Shown here: positions 1 to 8,853 of the stretch, piece after piece
Layout: every line of letters starts with the position of its first letter
Position numbering within the stretch: the stretch's first letter is position 1
Origin: Mycobacterium kiyosense
GTDB lineage: Bacteria > Actinomycetota > Actinomycetes > Mycobacteriales > Mycobacteriaceae
Assembly: GCA_021654635.1 (NCBI GenBank)
Contig: AP025179.1
Location: forward strand, 1,488,001-1,552,000
DNA length: 64,000 nt
Direction of reading: 5' to 3'
The notes under the pieces: model-generated
Told to the model about the DNA's origin: nothing
What the model saw: the letters and a program-made list of their open reading frames with translations, nothing else
The model's database searches: none
Translations under genes and position numbers: made by a program

Positions 1-2
1 AC

Positions 3-233
3 GATCCGCTGGCTTCGGCGTTGGCGCTGGCCGAGGAGATCGCGCAGAAGTCACCGGACGCCGTCCGTGCTGCCAAGCGGCTCTACGAACAAACGTGGCT
101 CAGTAACGACGCCGCCCGGGCGCTGGCCCTCGAATCCGAGCTGCAGGCGGGGCTGATCGGTTCGCCCAATCAACTCGCCGCGGTGGCGGCCGGAATGTCC
201 GGGGAGAAGCCCGTTTTCGTCGACCCTGCGTAA
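3..233 (+). CDS. Enoyl-CoA hydratase/isomerase family protein, C-terminal part (5' truncated by window edge)
   Basis: The reading frame is open from the first bases and ends in TAA. The visible 76 residues look like the C-terminal helices of crotonase-fold enoyl-CoA hydratases: a run of the type LALAEEIAQKSPDAVRAAKRL, followed by an acidic helix and a short tail. In this family that region packs on the core and contributes to trimer formation, while the catalytic oxyanion-hole and Glu residues lie further upstream and are not in the window. Role by family: hydration or isomerisation of enoyl-CoA in fatty-acid or related catabolism. The substrate cannot be told from this fragment. Confidence 0.75.
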   Translation, partial: DPLASALALAEEIAQKSPDAVRAAKRLYEQTWLSNDAARALALESELQAGLIGSPNQLAAVAAGMSGEKPVFVDPA

Positions 234-315
234 CGGTGACCGAAGGCAACTCGCACTGCACATGCCGATTCCCACCCCTGTTCACAGCCGCAACGACGGC
301 GTCGGTGCAACGCGG

Positions 316-321
316 TAGTGT
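316..321 (+). promoter_or_regulatory. Candidate -10 box (TAGTGT) for a leaderless transcript
   Basis: TAGTGT fits the mycobacterial TANNNT -10 pattern and ends 7 nt before the ATG at 329. That is the geometry of leaderless transcripts that begin at the start codon. It supports 329 rather than the in-frame ATG at 236 as the start. Confidence 0.4.
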
Positions 322-328
322 CCGCCCA

Positions 329-1528
329 ATGCCGGACAGTCGAAAGCGTCGCAAGGCCAAACAGGCGAGGCGAGATGCGCGCCGGATGCGCTCGGCGCGT
401 CGCGCACACGAACTCGAAGAGGAGTTCCCGCTCGTCGACGCGGTGCGCGAAGCCCTCGCCGAAGAGCATCCGCTGGAACTGCTGCACACGGTCAGCCTCA
501 TCATCCAGGCAACGGAGCCAAGGCACTGGGCGCTCAGCGACCCGGACGAGCCAGAGGCCGTCAATCTCGGCGAACTCATCGACAGCTTTATCGCGACCAA
601 GCTTCCCGAAACCACGGTGCTGTTGGCGGTGCTGTCCGAATTGCTCGACAACGAGGTGCTGCGGACACGCTGTGAACGAGAGGTTGCCGCGCGGGATGAC
701 GACCTGCCGCAGTGGATCACCGATCTGGGTCGAACGCACGTCGAGCGGGTGGTGCGGATGACACACGTGCTCGGGGAGGGGGACGAACTGATGCTCGGCG
801 TGAAGTTGTCCTCCGGACAGGAGATGACCTGCGCGGCCTTCATCGACCACACCGTCGTGTCAGAGGTCAAAGACGCCTTTTTCGTTCCCGCGCCACTGCA
901 GGAGGTTCTCGACGTCGCGACGCGCAGCCGTACGGATCCCGACACCACCTTCGTCGAAATGAGCCTCGCCGATGCCCGTGCCTGGTTGCATCGGGGTGTC
1001 GAGGTCGACGGTCTGCTGTCGATGTTGAGCGAGTCCGACACGTGGCCGGCGAGTCGTCCGCTGCTGCAATGGCTGACCCGGGGCTTGCCGGAGGGAGGCA
1101 GCGGCTACCAACCGCCGTTCTTCTCTGAGGACCAGATTGAGGAATTGTTGGACAGGTTCTTTGCCACAGTGCCGGGCTTGCGATTCGACGACTCCGGCCA
1201 TCGGGATTTGTTGCGCACGTGCATCGATGAAGGCACCGGTGATCCATTGCGGTGGAGCGCGGGCCGGCTGCGGGACCTACCCGACGTTTTTCTGCCGCTC
1301 GACGAATACTCCGATGAGCGGTCCATTCAAGACCTGCTGGACCTACCGGATGTGATGCGCGCGTATGTTCCGTTCGCTCACGCCGAGAGCGGGATCCGCG
1401 ACGAATTGACCGCAGAGGCACAGGCCGCCATCGATGAATTCGAGTCCGAGTTTCGAGAGATGGTTCTGGAGGACGCCCGATATCTGGACGACGACGACGA
1501 CGACGATGACGACGGGGACCCGAGTTAG
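329..1528 (+). CDS. Conserved hypothetical protein with basic N-terminus and poly-Asp tail
   Basis: 399 residues. The N-terminus is strongly basic (MPDSRKRRKAKQARRDARR), the middle is acidic and apparently all-helical, and the C-terminus ends in a run of nine Asp. No enzyme motif, signal peptide or membrane segment is visible and I do not recognise the family. An in-frame ATG at 236 would add 31 residues of low-quality sequence; I prefer 329 because a TANNNT box sits 7 nt upstream. Codon use is ordinary for the window. The charge polarity could suit nucleic-acid or ribosome contact, but that is only a guess. Confidence 0.6.
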   Translation: MPDSRKRRKAKQARRDARRMRSARRAHELEEEFPLVDAVREALAEEHPLELLHTVSLIIQATEPRHWALSDPDEPEAVNLGELIDSFIATKLPETTVLLAVLSELLDNEVLRTRCEREVAARDDDLPQWITDLGRTHVERVVRMTHVLGEGDELMLGVKLSSGQEMTCAAFIDHTVVSEVKDAFFVPAPLQEVLDVATRSRTDPDTTFVEMSLADARAWLHRGVEVDGLLSMLSESDTWPASRPLLQWLTRGLPEGGSGYQPPFFSEDQIEELLDRFFATVPGLRFDDSGHRDLLRTCIDEGTGDPLRWSAGRLRDLPDVFLPLDEYSDERSIQDLLDLPDVMRAYVPFAHAESGIRDELTAEAQAAIDEFESEFREMVLEDARYLDDDDDDDDDGDPS

Positions 1529-1596
1529 AGGGCCCGGTGACGCAGGTGGGCAACGCCCGGCGCTTCGAGCATCCGGACCCAGCGCGAGTCGGTGGA

Positions 1597-2766
1597 TCAC
1601 ACCATCGCGATCGGCGAGATCTTCATCCCGATCTCCAGCGCACCATAGAGTTCGCGAGCGACGTCCTGATCGAAGATGACGTGGCCCGCGCCCATCTCCG
1701 CGTCCCGGCGCGCCCGTTGCAACGGATTGGCCAGGAAGTTGGCCGACGCTCCGGACGCCGCCATGAGATTGTTGATGACGCAAAGTGATTCGTTCACTAC
1801 GTGCGCTGCCGTAGCTCGTGCGCGGGCCCGCAGTTTTCGTTGCACGATGCCGCCGTCGGCGACGATCGACTCGATGGTGCCGGCGATGTCGGTCACCAGT
1901 CCCTGCAGTGCCTGCAGCCGGATCCGGGCATCGGCCAGTCGGATCTGGGTGGCCGGCTGTTCCTTCTGCTTGACACCGCTGTAGGCCAACACCCGGGTCT
2001 CGAGACGCTCGGCGAACGCGTTCACCACCAGCTGCGCACTGCCGAGAATGGGCATCGCCGCGGTCAACGCGAGCGCGGGCACCACCGGCCAGCGGTACAG
2101 CGCGGCATCGTGCAGCGCCGCACCTGCTGAGGTGCCGTTGTAAATGTCCGATAGCGGGACGATGCGGTGCTCGGGCACGAACACGTCGGTGATGGTGACG
2201 TCGTTGGATCCGGTTGCGCGCATGCCCAGGGTGTGCCAGACGTCGTCGACGCTGACCTGGTCGGCCGGGACGAGCACCAGGCCGGGGAACATGTCGTCGC
2301 CGGAGCCGCACAACGCGCAGACCATCACCCAGTCGGCATGCATGATCCCGGTGGCCCAGGACCATTTTCCGCTCAATTTGATTCCACCGCTTACCTTCTC
2401 GCCGAAACCGGTCGGCGCCAGCGGTGCGGGTGCCAGCACCGGGCCGGAGGCGAAGACCTCCACTTGGGCCTGTTCGTCGAACAACGACAGCAGCCAGTTG
2501 TGCAGTACGAAGAAGCCGATAGTCCATGCGCTCGACGCGCAGCCCAGCGCCATCCGCTGCACCGGTTCGAGCACCTCGGGGAAGCTCGCCTGCCGGCCGC
2601 CGAAACGTTTCGGGGCGAGCAGGCCGAGCAGCTCGCCGGCGCGGACTTCCGCGACGGTGTCGTCCGGCAGTCGCCGCAGTCGCTCTGCTTCGTCGGCCCG
2701 TCGGGCCAGGCGTGCGACGAAGTCGTCGGGTACCAAGCTCGCAGCGGATTCCACAGGCAGTATCAT
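1597..2766 (-). CDS. Acyl-CoA dehydrogenase-fold flavin-dependent monooxygenase (HsaA-like)
   Basis: 389 residues. The protein has the three-part acyl-CoA dehydrogenase fold, and motifs resemble the group-D flavin monooxygenases typified by HsaA (3-HSA hydroxylase): LRRLPDDTV near residue 32, the HNWLLSLFDEQAQ segment near 100, and GMRATGSNDVTI/VFVPEHR near 200. The usual catalytic Glu of true acyl-CoA dehydrogenases is not evident. Enzymes of this group hydroxylate aromatic or steroid-derived phenols with reduced FMN/FAD supplied by a separate reductase; no reductase gene is nearby, so the substrate is unknown. It lies 56 bp downstream of a TetR gene in the same direction. The start ATG is preceded by TAGAGT with 7 nt spacing, suggesting its own leaderless promoter. 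Confidence 0.75.
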   Translation of the reverse strand: MILPVESAASLVPDDFVARLARRADEAERLRRLPDDTVAEVRAGELLGLLAPKRFGGRQASFPEVLEPVQRMALGCASSAWTIGFFVLHNWLLSLFDEQAQVEVFASGPVLAPAPLAPTGFGEKVSGGIKLSGKWSWATGIMHADWVMVCALCGSGDDMFPGLVLVPADQVSVDDVWHTLGMRATGSNDVTITDVFVPEHRIVPLSDIYNGTSAGAALHDAALYRWPVVPALALTAAMPILGSAQLVVNAFAERLETRVLAYSGVKQKEQPATQIRLADARIRLQALQGLVTDIAGTIESIVADGGIVQRKLRARARATAAHVVNESLCVINNLMAASGASANFLANPLQRARRDAEMGAGHVIFDQDVARELYGALEIGMKISPIAMV

Positions 2767-2773
2767 ACCGGGA

Positions 2774-2792
2774 ACTCTATACCAAAAAGTAT
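2774..2792 (-). promoter_or_regulatory. Candidate -10 box and overlapping operator for the monooxygenase gene
   Basis: On the minus strand TAGAGT (complement of 2774-2779) lies 7 nt before the ATG at 2766. An inverted repeat ATAC-N6-GTAT (2779-2782 and 2789-2792) overlaps its upstream edge. An operator placed here would let the neighbouring TetR protein block transcription. The repeat arms are only 4 bp, so the evidence is thin. Confidence 0.3.
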
Positions 2793-2822
2793 GGCGACAA
2801 AATCGGCCGGTCGCAAGCTAAT

Positions 2823-3386
2823 TCAAGGCCGCAGCATGAAGTCGACCAGTTCGGCGCGCTCCGCGGCTGGCATATACGCCCGCTTGGATGCCAGATGCAG
2901 CGCGCCGACGCCCATCGCAAAGATCCAGTCGGCCCGTTGTCGCGCGGTCTTCTCGTCGAAGCCAGCGTCGAGAAAAGCCTGGCGCACCGCGCGCTGGACC
3001 CGACGGTCGGCAGCCAGGACGCTGGACGCGGCGGTGGCGTCCGAGCGTGCCCATTCCCGCATCGCGCGCTCCAAGGTCCAGTACCGCGGACTGAGCAGCA
3101 CCGACATCATCTTGATCAACCGATCTCGCGGCGCCAGTTCAGCCAAGTCGCCCATCAGCTGGTGGTCCTCGTCGCGCCACTGCGCCCAATTGGCCACCAG
3201 CGCAGCCTTATACGCGGCCATGTCGGCGAAGTGCCAGTAGAAACTGCCGCGTGTGACGCCGAGGCGGGCAGTGATCACGTCGAGCTTGAGGGCTTTGAAC
3301 CCTTCCTCGGCGAGGACTTCGTACCCGATCTGCAGCCAGGCATCTTTGGTGCTTTCACCGGAGCCGCGCCGCTGGGCTTTGGTCAT
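2823..3386 (-). CDS. TetR-family transcriptional regulator
   Basis: 187 residues. Residues about 12-60 form the TetR helix-turn-helix: an initial helix (AWLQIGYEVLAEEGFKAL), then the recognition part VITARLGVTRGSFYWHF. The remainder is a helical ligand-binding domain with no recognisable effector signature. It is upstream of, and in line with, the HsaA-like monooxygenase and divergent from the Wadjet operon with only 74 bp between the starts. It could therefore repress the monooxygenase, itself, or conceivably the defence operon. The ATG has TAAGGT 6 nt upstream, the leaderless geometry. Confidence 0.85.
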   Translation of the reverse strand: MTKAQRRGSGESTKDAWLQIGYEVLAEEGFKALKLDVITARLGVTRGSFYWHFADMAAYKAALVANWAQWRDEDHQLMGDLAELAPRDRLIKMMSVLLSPRYWTLERAMREWARSDATAASSVLAADRRVQRAVRQAFLDAGFDEKTARQRADWIFAMGVGALHLASKRAYMPAAERAELVDFMLRP

Positions 3387-3392
3387 CCAGTT

Positions 3393-3398
3393 ACCTTA
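3393..3398 (-). promoter_or_regulatory. Candidate -10 box (TAAGGT) of the tetR gene
   Basis: The complement reads TAAGGT, followed by 6 nt and the ATG at 3386, the typical mycobacterial leaderless arrangement. It is 50 bp from the opposing -10 box of jetA, so the two promoters are back to back. Confidence 0.45.
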
Positions 3399-3448
3399 GA
3401 GGCGTCGTTCGGCCGCGGGCGTCGCCCGCATCCGTCGGTGCCATTACT

Positions 3449-3454
3449 TACGCT
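3449..3454 (+). promoter_or_regulatory. Candidate -10 box (TACGCT) of the Wadjet operon
   Basis: TACGCT matches TANNNT and is separated by exactly 6 nt from the GTG at 3461. No Shine-Dalgarno sequence is visible, so jetA is probably translated from a leaderless mRNA. This box also supports the GTG as the true start. Confidence 0.5.
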
Positions 3455-3460
3455 GTCCAG

Positions 3461-4903
3461 GTGGACTACGCGAGGATCGACGGACTGCGGGAGCGGCATC
3501 CTGCTTGGCGGCTGCTGCGCGCCGGCAACTCCACGCTGATCCTCGCTTTCTTGGGACAGTTCTTCGTCGAAGGCAACCGAGGCGCGTGCCCGGTAAGCGA
3601 AGTCGCGGCCGCGTTGGACGACCATCTCTACGCGCTGAACGCTGAGATTCCGGCCGAGCGTGGCGAGCAGCGGTTCCCGAAGAACGCTCGTTCCTATTTA
3701 GAGGACTGGGCGGCCACCGAAACTGCTTATCTGCGGCGCTTCTATCCCCCCGGCGACGACGAAGTGCACTATGAGGTCACGCCCGCTTTCGAGAAGGCCT
3801 ACGCCTGGGTCATGTCCCTGAAGGGCCGTTCCTTTGTGGGGACGGAATCCAGGTTGCACACCGTGGTGGACTTGCTTCGGCAGATCGTGCACGGAACCGA
3901 AGTCGAACCCGACGTGCGGCTGGCTGAGCTGCGTCGGCGGCGCGACGAAATCGACGCCGAGATCGCGGCCGTCGAATCTGGCACCTTCACCGTGCTGGAC
4001 GGGACTGCAGTGCGCGATCGCTACCAACAGCTCGCTGCCACCGCCCGGGAGCTGCTGTCGGACTTTCGCGAGGTCGAGGAGAACTTCCGGCTGCTGGACC
4101 GCGCCGCGCGCGAGAAGATCGCGGCCTGGGACGGTTCCAAGGGCGAACTGCTCGCCGACCTGGTCGGCAGCCGTTCCCAGATCACCGGTTCGGACCAGGG
4201 ACGAAGTTTTCAGGCGTTCTACGAATTCCTGCTCTCCGAAGCGCGCCAGGCTGAGCTCGCCGCCCTGATCGGCAAGGTTTCAACCCTCGACATCGTCGAC
4301 GCTGACCAGCGGATTAGCGGCATCCACCAGGACTGGTCTGAAGCTGCTGATCGGGCACAGCGCACGGTCCGACAGATATCCGAACAACTTCGCCGTTTCC
4401 TTGACGACCAGGTCTGGATGGAGAACCGTCGTGTGCTCGACTTGGTCCGGGCGGTCGAGAGCACCGCGCTCGAGGTCCGCGACGACCCGCCAACCTGGGG
4501 ACTCGAAGTTGATCAGCCGGGCATCGACATCACCCTGCCGTTCGAACGCCCGCTTTACCAACCTCCTGCGGAAGTAGCCGTCGAAAGCCACCTTCCGCCG
4601 GAAGCTGAGGAAGTCGACGCGGACCTGCTCTTCACGCAGACCTTTGTCGACCAAGCGCGGCTTGCCGAAGTCATCCGCACTGTTCTGCCGGAGAATTCCT
4701 CGGCGCTGTTGTCCGACGTCGTCGCGATGTACCCGATCGAACAGGGCGCCGCAGAGATCGTCGGTTACCTCGCGCTCAACGACGACGACGTCATGGTCGA
4801 CATGGACGACAGCGATGAAACTCTCTTGGAATACGTCGATCCGGACGATCCGCAGACAACCAAGCGGGCCAGGCTGCCGAAAGTGACGGTACGGCGACGA
4901 TGA
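3461..4903 (+). CDS. jetA: JetA, DUF3375 protein of a type I Wadjet (MksF/EptA-like) system
   Basis: 480 residues, the normal size for DUF3375. The N-terminal half (DGLRERHPAWRLLRAGNSTLILAFL onwards) is winged-helix-like. The middle is long helical or coiled-coil (about 150-360), and the C-terminus is acidic. By family, JetA is the kleisin-like subunit that bridges the JetC SMC-type ATPase dimer and cooperates with JetB. The assembled machine extrudes DNA loops and marks small circular plasmids for cutting by JetD. It is first in the operon jetA-jetB-jetC-jetD, which fixes the assignment. The GTG start has a TANNNT box 6 nt upstream; the stop overlaps the jetB start by 4 nt (ATGA). Confidence 0.9.
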   Translation: MDYARIDGLRERHPAWRLLRAGNSTLILAFLGQFFVEGNRGACPVSEVAAALDDHLYALNAEIPAERGEQRFPKNARSYLEDWAATETAYLRRFYPPGDDEVHYEVTPAFEKAYAWVMSLKGRSFVGTESRLHTVVDLLRQIVHGTEVEPDVRLAELRRRRDEIDAEIAAVESGTFTVLDGTAVRDRYQQLAATARELLSDFREVEENFRLLDRAAREKIAAWDGSKGELLADLVGSRSQITGSDQGRSFQAFYEFLLSEARQAELAALIGKVSTLDIVDADQRISGIHQDWSEAADRAQRTVRQISEQLRRFLDDQVWMENRRVLDLVRAVESTALEVRDDPPTWGLEVDQPGIDITLPFERPLYQPPAEVAVESHLPPEAEEVDADLLFTQTFVDQARLAEVIRTVLPENSSALLSDVVAMYPIEQGAAEIVGYLALNDDDVMVDMDDSDETLLEYVDPDDPQTTKRARLPKVTVRRR

Positions 4904-5475
4904 GCAACGAGCACGCCGTCGCCAGCGCCATCATCCGGTTGATGCAAGGCGTCGTCTACCGCGAATCGGACGAGGACACCTGGCTGACACTGGGACGTCT
5001 GGGTGCCGGTGTGCGAGACCATTTCGCCACCATCGGCGTCGACGTGATCGTCGACGACGTGGAAGGCTATGCCTACCTCCGGTCCCGGTCTGACGAGGAG
5101 GGCGACGAGGCGCTGCCTCGTTTGGTGCGCAGGCGCGCCCTGACTTACAACGTCAGCCTGCTGTTGGTCCTGCTGCGCAAACGGCTCGTCGAGTTCGAGA
5201 CGGCGGGCAGTGACGGAAAGTTGGTCCTCACCTCCGACCAGATCGTCGAGATGTTGCGTCTGTTCCAGGCCGAGTCCAGCAACGATGCCCGGGTCGTGGA
5301 CCAGGCGGAGACGACCATCAAGAAGGCGACCGAACTCGGATTCCTACGACCGTTACGCGGTCAGCGCGACCAGTGGGAGGTGCGGCGGATCCTCAAAGCC
5401 TACGTCGATGCCCAGACCCTGTCGGACTTCGCGGGTAAGTTACGGCAGTACGCGGGTTCGGTAGCCGATGAATGA
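4900..5475 (+). CDS. jetB: JetB, DUF4194 protein of the Wadjet system (MksE-like)
   Basis: 191 residues. DUF4194 features are visible: a short winged-helix domain including RRRALTYNVSLLLVLLRKRL (about residues 77-96) and a second helical part ending in LGFLRPLRG and WEVRRILKAYVD. In the family, JetB (MksE/MukE-like, a kite-type subunit) binds the JetA kleisin. It starts at ATGA overlapping the jetA stop by 4 nt, and its own end overlaps jetC by 8 nt, so the three subunits are translationally coupled. No abnormality is seen in the reading frame. Confidence 0.9.
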   Translation: MSNEHAVASAIIRLMQGVVYRESDEDTWLTLGRLGAGVRDHFATIGVDVIVDDVEGYAYLRSRSDEEGDEALPRLVRRRALTYNVSLLLVLLRKRLVEFETAGSDGKLVLTSDQIVEMLRLFQAESSNDARVVDQAETTIKKATELGFLRPLRGQRDQWEVRRILKAYVDAQTLSDFAGKLRQYAGSVADE

Positions 5476-8400
5476 AACAGCCTCCGCTGCAGCAGGTCTC
5501 GGTGATTCCGGGAGAGCAGGTTTCCGGCTCGAGTACGCCGAACTCCTGAACTGGGGCACCTTCGACAACCAGGTCTGGCGGTTTACGCCCAGGGCGGAGA
5601 CCGCACTGCTCACCGGTGACATCGGCTCCGGCAAGTCGACGATCGTCGACGCGCTCACCACGTTACTGGTGCCGTCTCATAAGGCGGCATACAACAAGGC
5701 CGCCGGCGCTGAGGCCAAGGAACGCACCCTGCGCTCCTATGTCGAAGGCCACTACAAATCCGAACGGAATGAGACCACCGGAAAATCGCGCGCCAAGGGC
5801 CTTCGGGAGAACCGCCGGACCTATTCGGTACTTCTCGGTGTCTTCACCAACCACGGCTACGACGAAACCGTCACCCTTGCGCAGGTCTTCCAGCAGCGCG
5901 AAAGTGCCGGACAGCCGTACCGTTTCTTCGTCACCGCCACCAAGCAACTCACGATTGCGGCGGACTTTGCCGAGTTCGGCTCCGATCTTCGGGATCTGCG
6001 CAGGCGACTGCGCGGTGCCGGGGCAGAGATCTTCGACGAATTCCCAAAGTACGCAACATCGTTGCGCCGTCTGCTTGGAATTCGATCCGAACAGGCACTG
6101 GAACTGTTCCACCAGACCGTTTCGATGAAATCCGTCGGCAACCTCAACGATTTCGTGCGCGACCACATGCTGGAACCCAGCGACGCGACCGAACGCGTGC
6201 GGGACATCATCGCCCACTTCGAGGACTTGACCAAGGCGCACGACGCCGTGCGGCGTGCGCGGGAACAACTCGAGGCGTTCGAGCCTATTGTGGCGACCGC
6301 CGCCAAATACGATGCCGCACTTGGCGAACGCGATGCAATGGAGAGCGAACGATCCGCGGTCCGCGTGTTCATCGCCGAGTTGCGCTCCGGACTGCTGGCG
6401 GACGAGATCGCTCGGCTAGAGGCCGACTGCGCGGACCGGGCAGAACAACTAGCCGCAGCCGAAGCAGGCGAGCTGCGGCTCAAGCATGAACGCGAGTCTC
6501 TCATCGAAGAACGCGCCAAGGCAGGGGGAGATCGCATCGGCGAGCTGCAGCGGCTCGCCCACGAGGCCTGGGCCCAAGCCGAAACACGCCGTCATACCAG
6601 GACATTGTTCGACGATGCCGTGCGCGGCGCCGGGCTCGAGCCGGTCGCCGACCGGGCCGCGCATGAGGCATTGTCCGCCTTGGTCACCGCCGAACGCCCG
6701 CGACGGGCGGACGAGAAACGAGCCCTGGACGCGGCCACCGCCGAGGCGATCGGGATCTCAAAGGACTACCAACGTAAGTGCGACGCGATCGCCGACGAGC
6801 TCGCCAGCCTGGAGCAGCGCACCAGCAACCTGCCGCCAGAGCAGGTCGAACTGCGCGCCGACTTGTGTGCAGCCCTGGGTCTGGGGCCGGAGGATATTCC
6901 TTATGCCGGGGAACTTCTCGACATATTCGACGAGCATGCCGAATGGCGGGGGGCGGCGGAACGAGTGCTGCGTGGATTTGCGCTCTCGCTGCTAGTTCCC
7001 CAACCGCACTACGACGCCGTCACCCGATGGGTCAACGACCGAAGACTCACCTTCCGCGGCCGCGGAGCCAAGTTGGTGTACGAACGGGTTCCACCGCACC
7101 AGGTCCGTCTCCAGCCGTCCCGACATGACGGACTTCTGCTCGCCGACTGCGTCGAAGCCAAGGACGGACCATTCCGCGAATACCTCCTGAACGAGCTCGT
7201 AAAGCGGGCCGATTTCCGTTGCGCAACAACGCTCGAAGAATTTCGCAACCAGCGCCGTGCCGTAACTCGCCAGGGGCAGGTGCGATCCGGCGATCGGCAT
7301 GAGAAGGACGATCGCTACCGCGTCGATGATCCCCGCCGCTGGGTCCTCGGCTGGGCCAACGAACGAAAGATCGCCGCGCTGCGCAACGAGCTCGACGAAC
7401 TGGTGGTCCAGCGGGTGGCGGCGGATGCCGAGGTCGATACTCTCACCGCCCAGCGGGAAGCGCTGCAGGAGAGACTGGACGCCCTGTTGCGAATCGAAGG
7501 GTTCCGTTCGTGGACCGACCTTGACTTTGGCGAGGCCGAAGCGCGCGCGAATGACCATGACGCCGAACGCATCCGGTTGCAGGCCGGCTCGTCGCGACTG
7601 CAGGAGATCACACGCGCGCTCTGGATCGAAATGAGGAATTGGCCTGTGCCCTCGGGGAGTCGATCAAGAAACTCACCGGTGATCTGGCCACCACCGCCGC
7701 AGCGGCGGATCGGGCGAAGAAGGACAAGCAACGTGTTGACGACTTCGTGGCGGCGCAGCCGGAACCCGAGTTGGCAACGGCCCGCGTGTCCTATCCTGCA
7801 CTGAATCAACGCATTGGCAGGTCCCGTCCGACGCGGGCTGCGGATTGTGGTGAGGCGGAGACCACGCTGTCCAGTGCCCTGCATACTCGCATCGAGAAGC
7901 TGACGCGGGAACTAAACGGTCATGCGTTGAATCTGGGTCAGTACATGGCCGAGGTGCTGCGCCGGTGGCCCGAGCTGCGCGCTGACATGGACGCGAATAT
8001 CGAAGCCCGGCGTGAGTTTCTAACATTCCGCGATCGCATAGCGACCGATGATCTTCCGCGCTTCGAAAGCGAATTCAAAGAACAGCTCAATAAGAACGCC
8101 ATCCAGGAGTTGGCCGGGTTCAACAATTGGCTGGGCAGACAGGCATCAGCGATCGATCAGCGCGTCGACCGCATCAACGAGGCGCTCGGCGCGGTGCCCT
8201 ACAACCCGGGTCGCTACATCCGGCTAGAGAAGGAACCCACCACCAATCAAGATGTCGCGCAGTTCCGTTCCGATCTGCGTAACCTCACCGACGACAGCCT
8301 CGCCGTGGACGGTGATCAGTACTCCGAGCAGCGGTTCCTCGACGTCAAGCGCGTCATCGAACGCTTCCGCGGTCGCGACGGCTATTCCGAATCGGACAAG

Positions 8401-8853
8401 TCCTGGACACGACGGGTCACCGATGTGCGCAACTGGTTCGTCTTCTCTGCCTCCGAGCGCGATGCCGAAACCGGTGCGGAATGGGAACACTATAGCGATT
8501 CGGACGGCAAGTCCGGTGGTCAGAAAGAAAAGCTCGCGTACACGATCCTGGCGGCGTCGCTGGCTTACCAGTTCGGGCTGGAATGGGGTGTCGCGCGATC
8601 GCGCGACTTCCGCTTCGCGGTCATCGACGAGGCATTCGGGCGTGGCTCGGACGTCTCGACGCGCTACGCTCTGGAACTCTTCGCTACGCTGGGACTGCAA
8701 CTGCTCATCGTGACGCCTTTGCAGAAGGTCCACGTCATCGAGCCATACGTCAAAGCGATTGGTTTCGTTGACAATCCAACCGGAACGTTCTCTCGGCTGC
8801 AGACGATGACAATCGAAGAGTACCGGTCCCGGCGCGACGGGCGGCGACCGTGA
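5468..8853 (+). CDS. jetC: JetC, SMC/MukB-like ATPase of the Wadjet system (MksB/EptC-like), frameshifted near 7621
   Basis: Restored length about 1,128 residues. Walker A is LLTGDIGSGKST (about 46-57). Long coiled coils run about 270-470 and 640-760, with a hinge-like segment around 470-620. The ABC signature region is SDGKSGGQKEKL (about 1014-1025) and Walker B is FAVIDEAFG. By family this is the loop-extruding ATPase; its M. smegmatis homologue EptC restricts plasmids. The frame is broken: the first part stays in one frame to about 7621, then continues one frame back from LDRNEELACALGESI. A single missing base, for instance in GCT-CTG read as GCTGCTG, would restore ALLDRNEEL. The break is not in a homopolymer, so a real inactivating mutation is possible. 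As written, the first product ends at 7804. Confidence 0.85.

Noticed and set aside
1343..2527. 394-codon open frame overlapping the monooxygenase gene in another frame
   Set aside because: Arg/Gly-rich shadow text with no family; the HsaA-like frame is clearly the coding one.
7639..8853. Separate gene starting at a TTG at 7639
   Set aside because: Its text continues the JetC coiled coil and ATPase domain without a start context; it is the downstream part of a frameshifted jetC.
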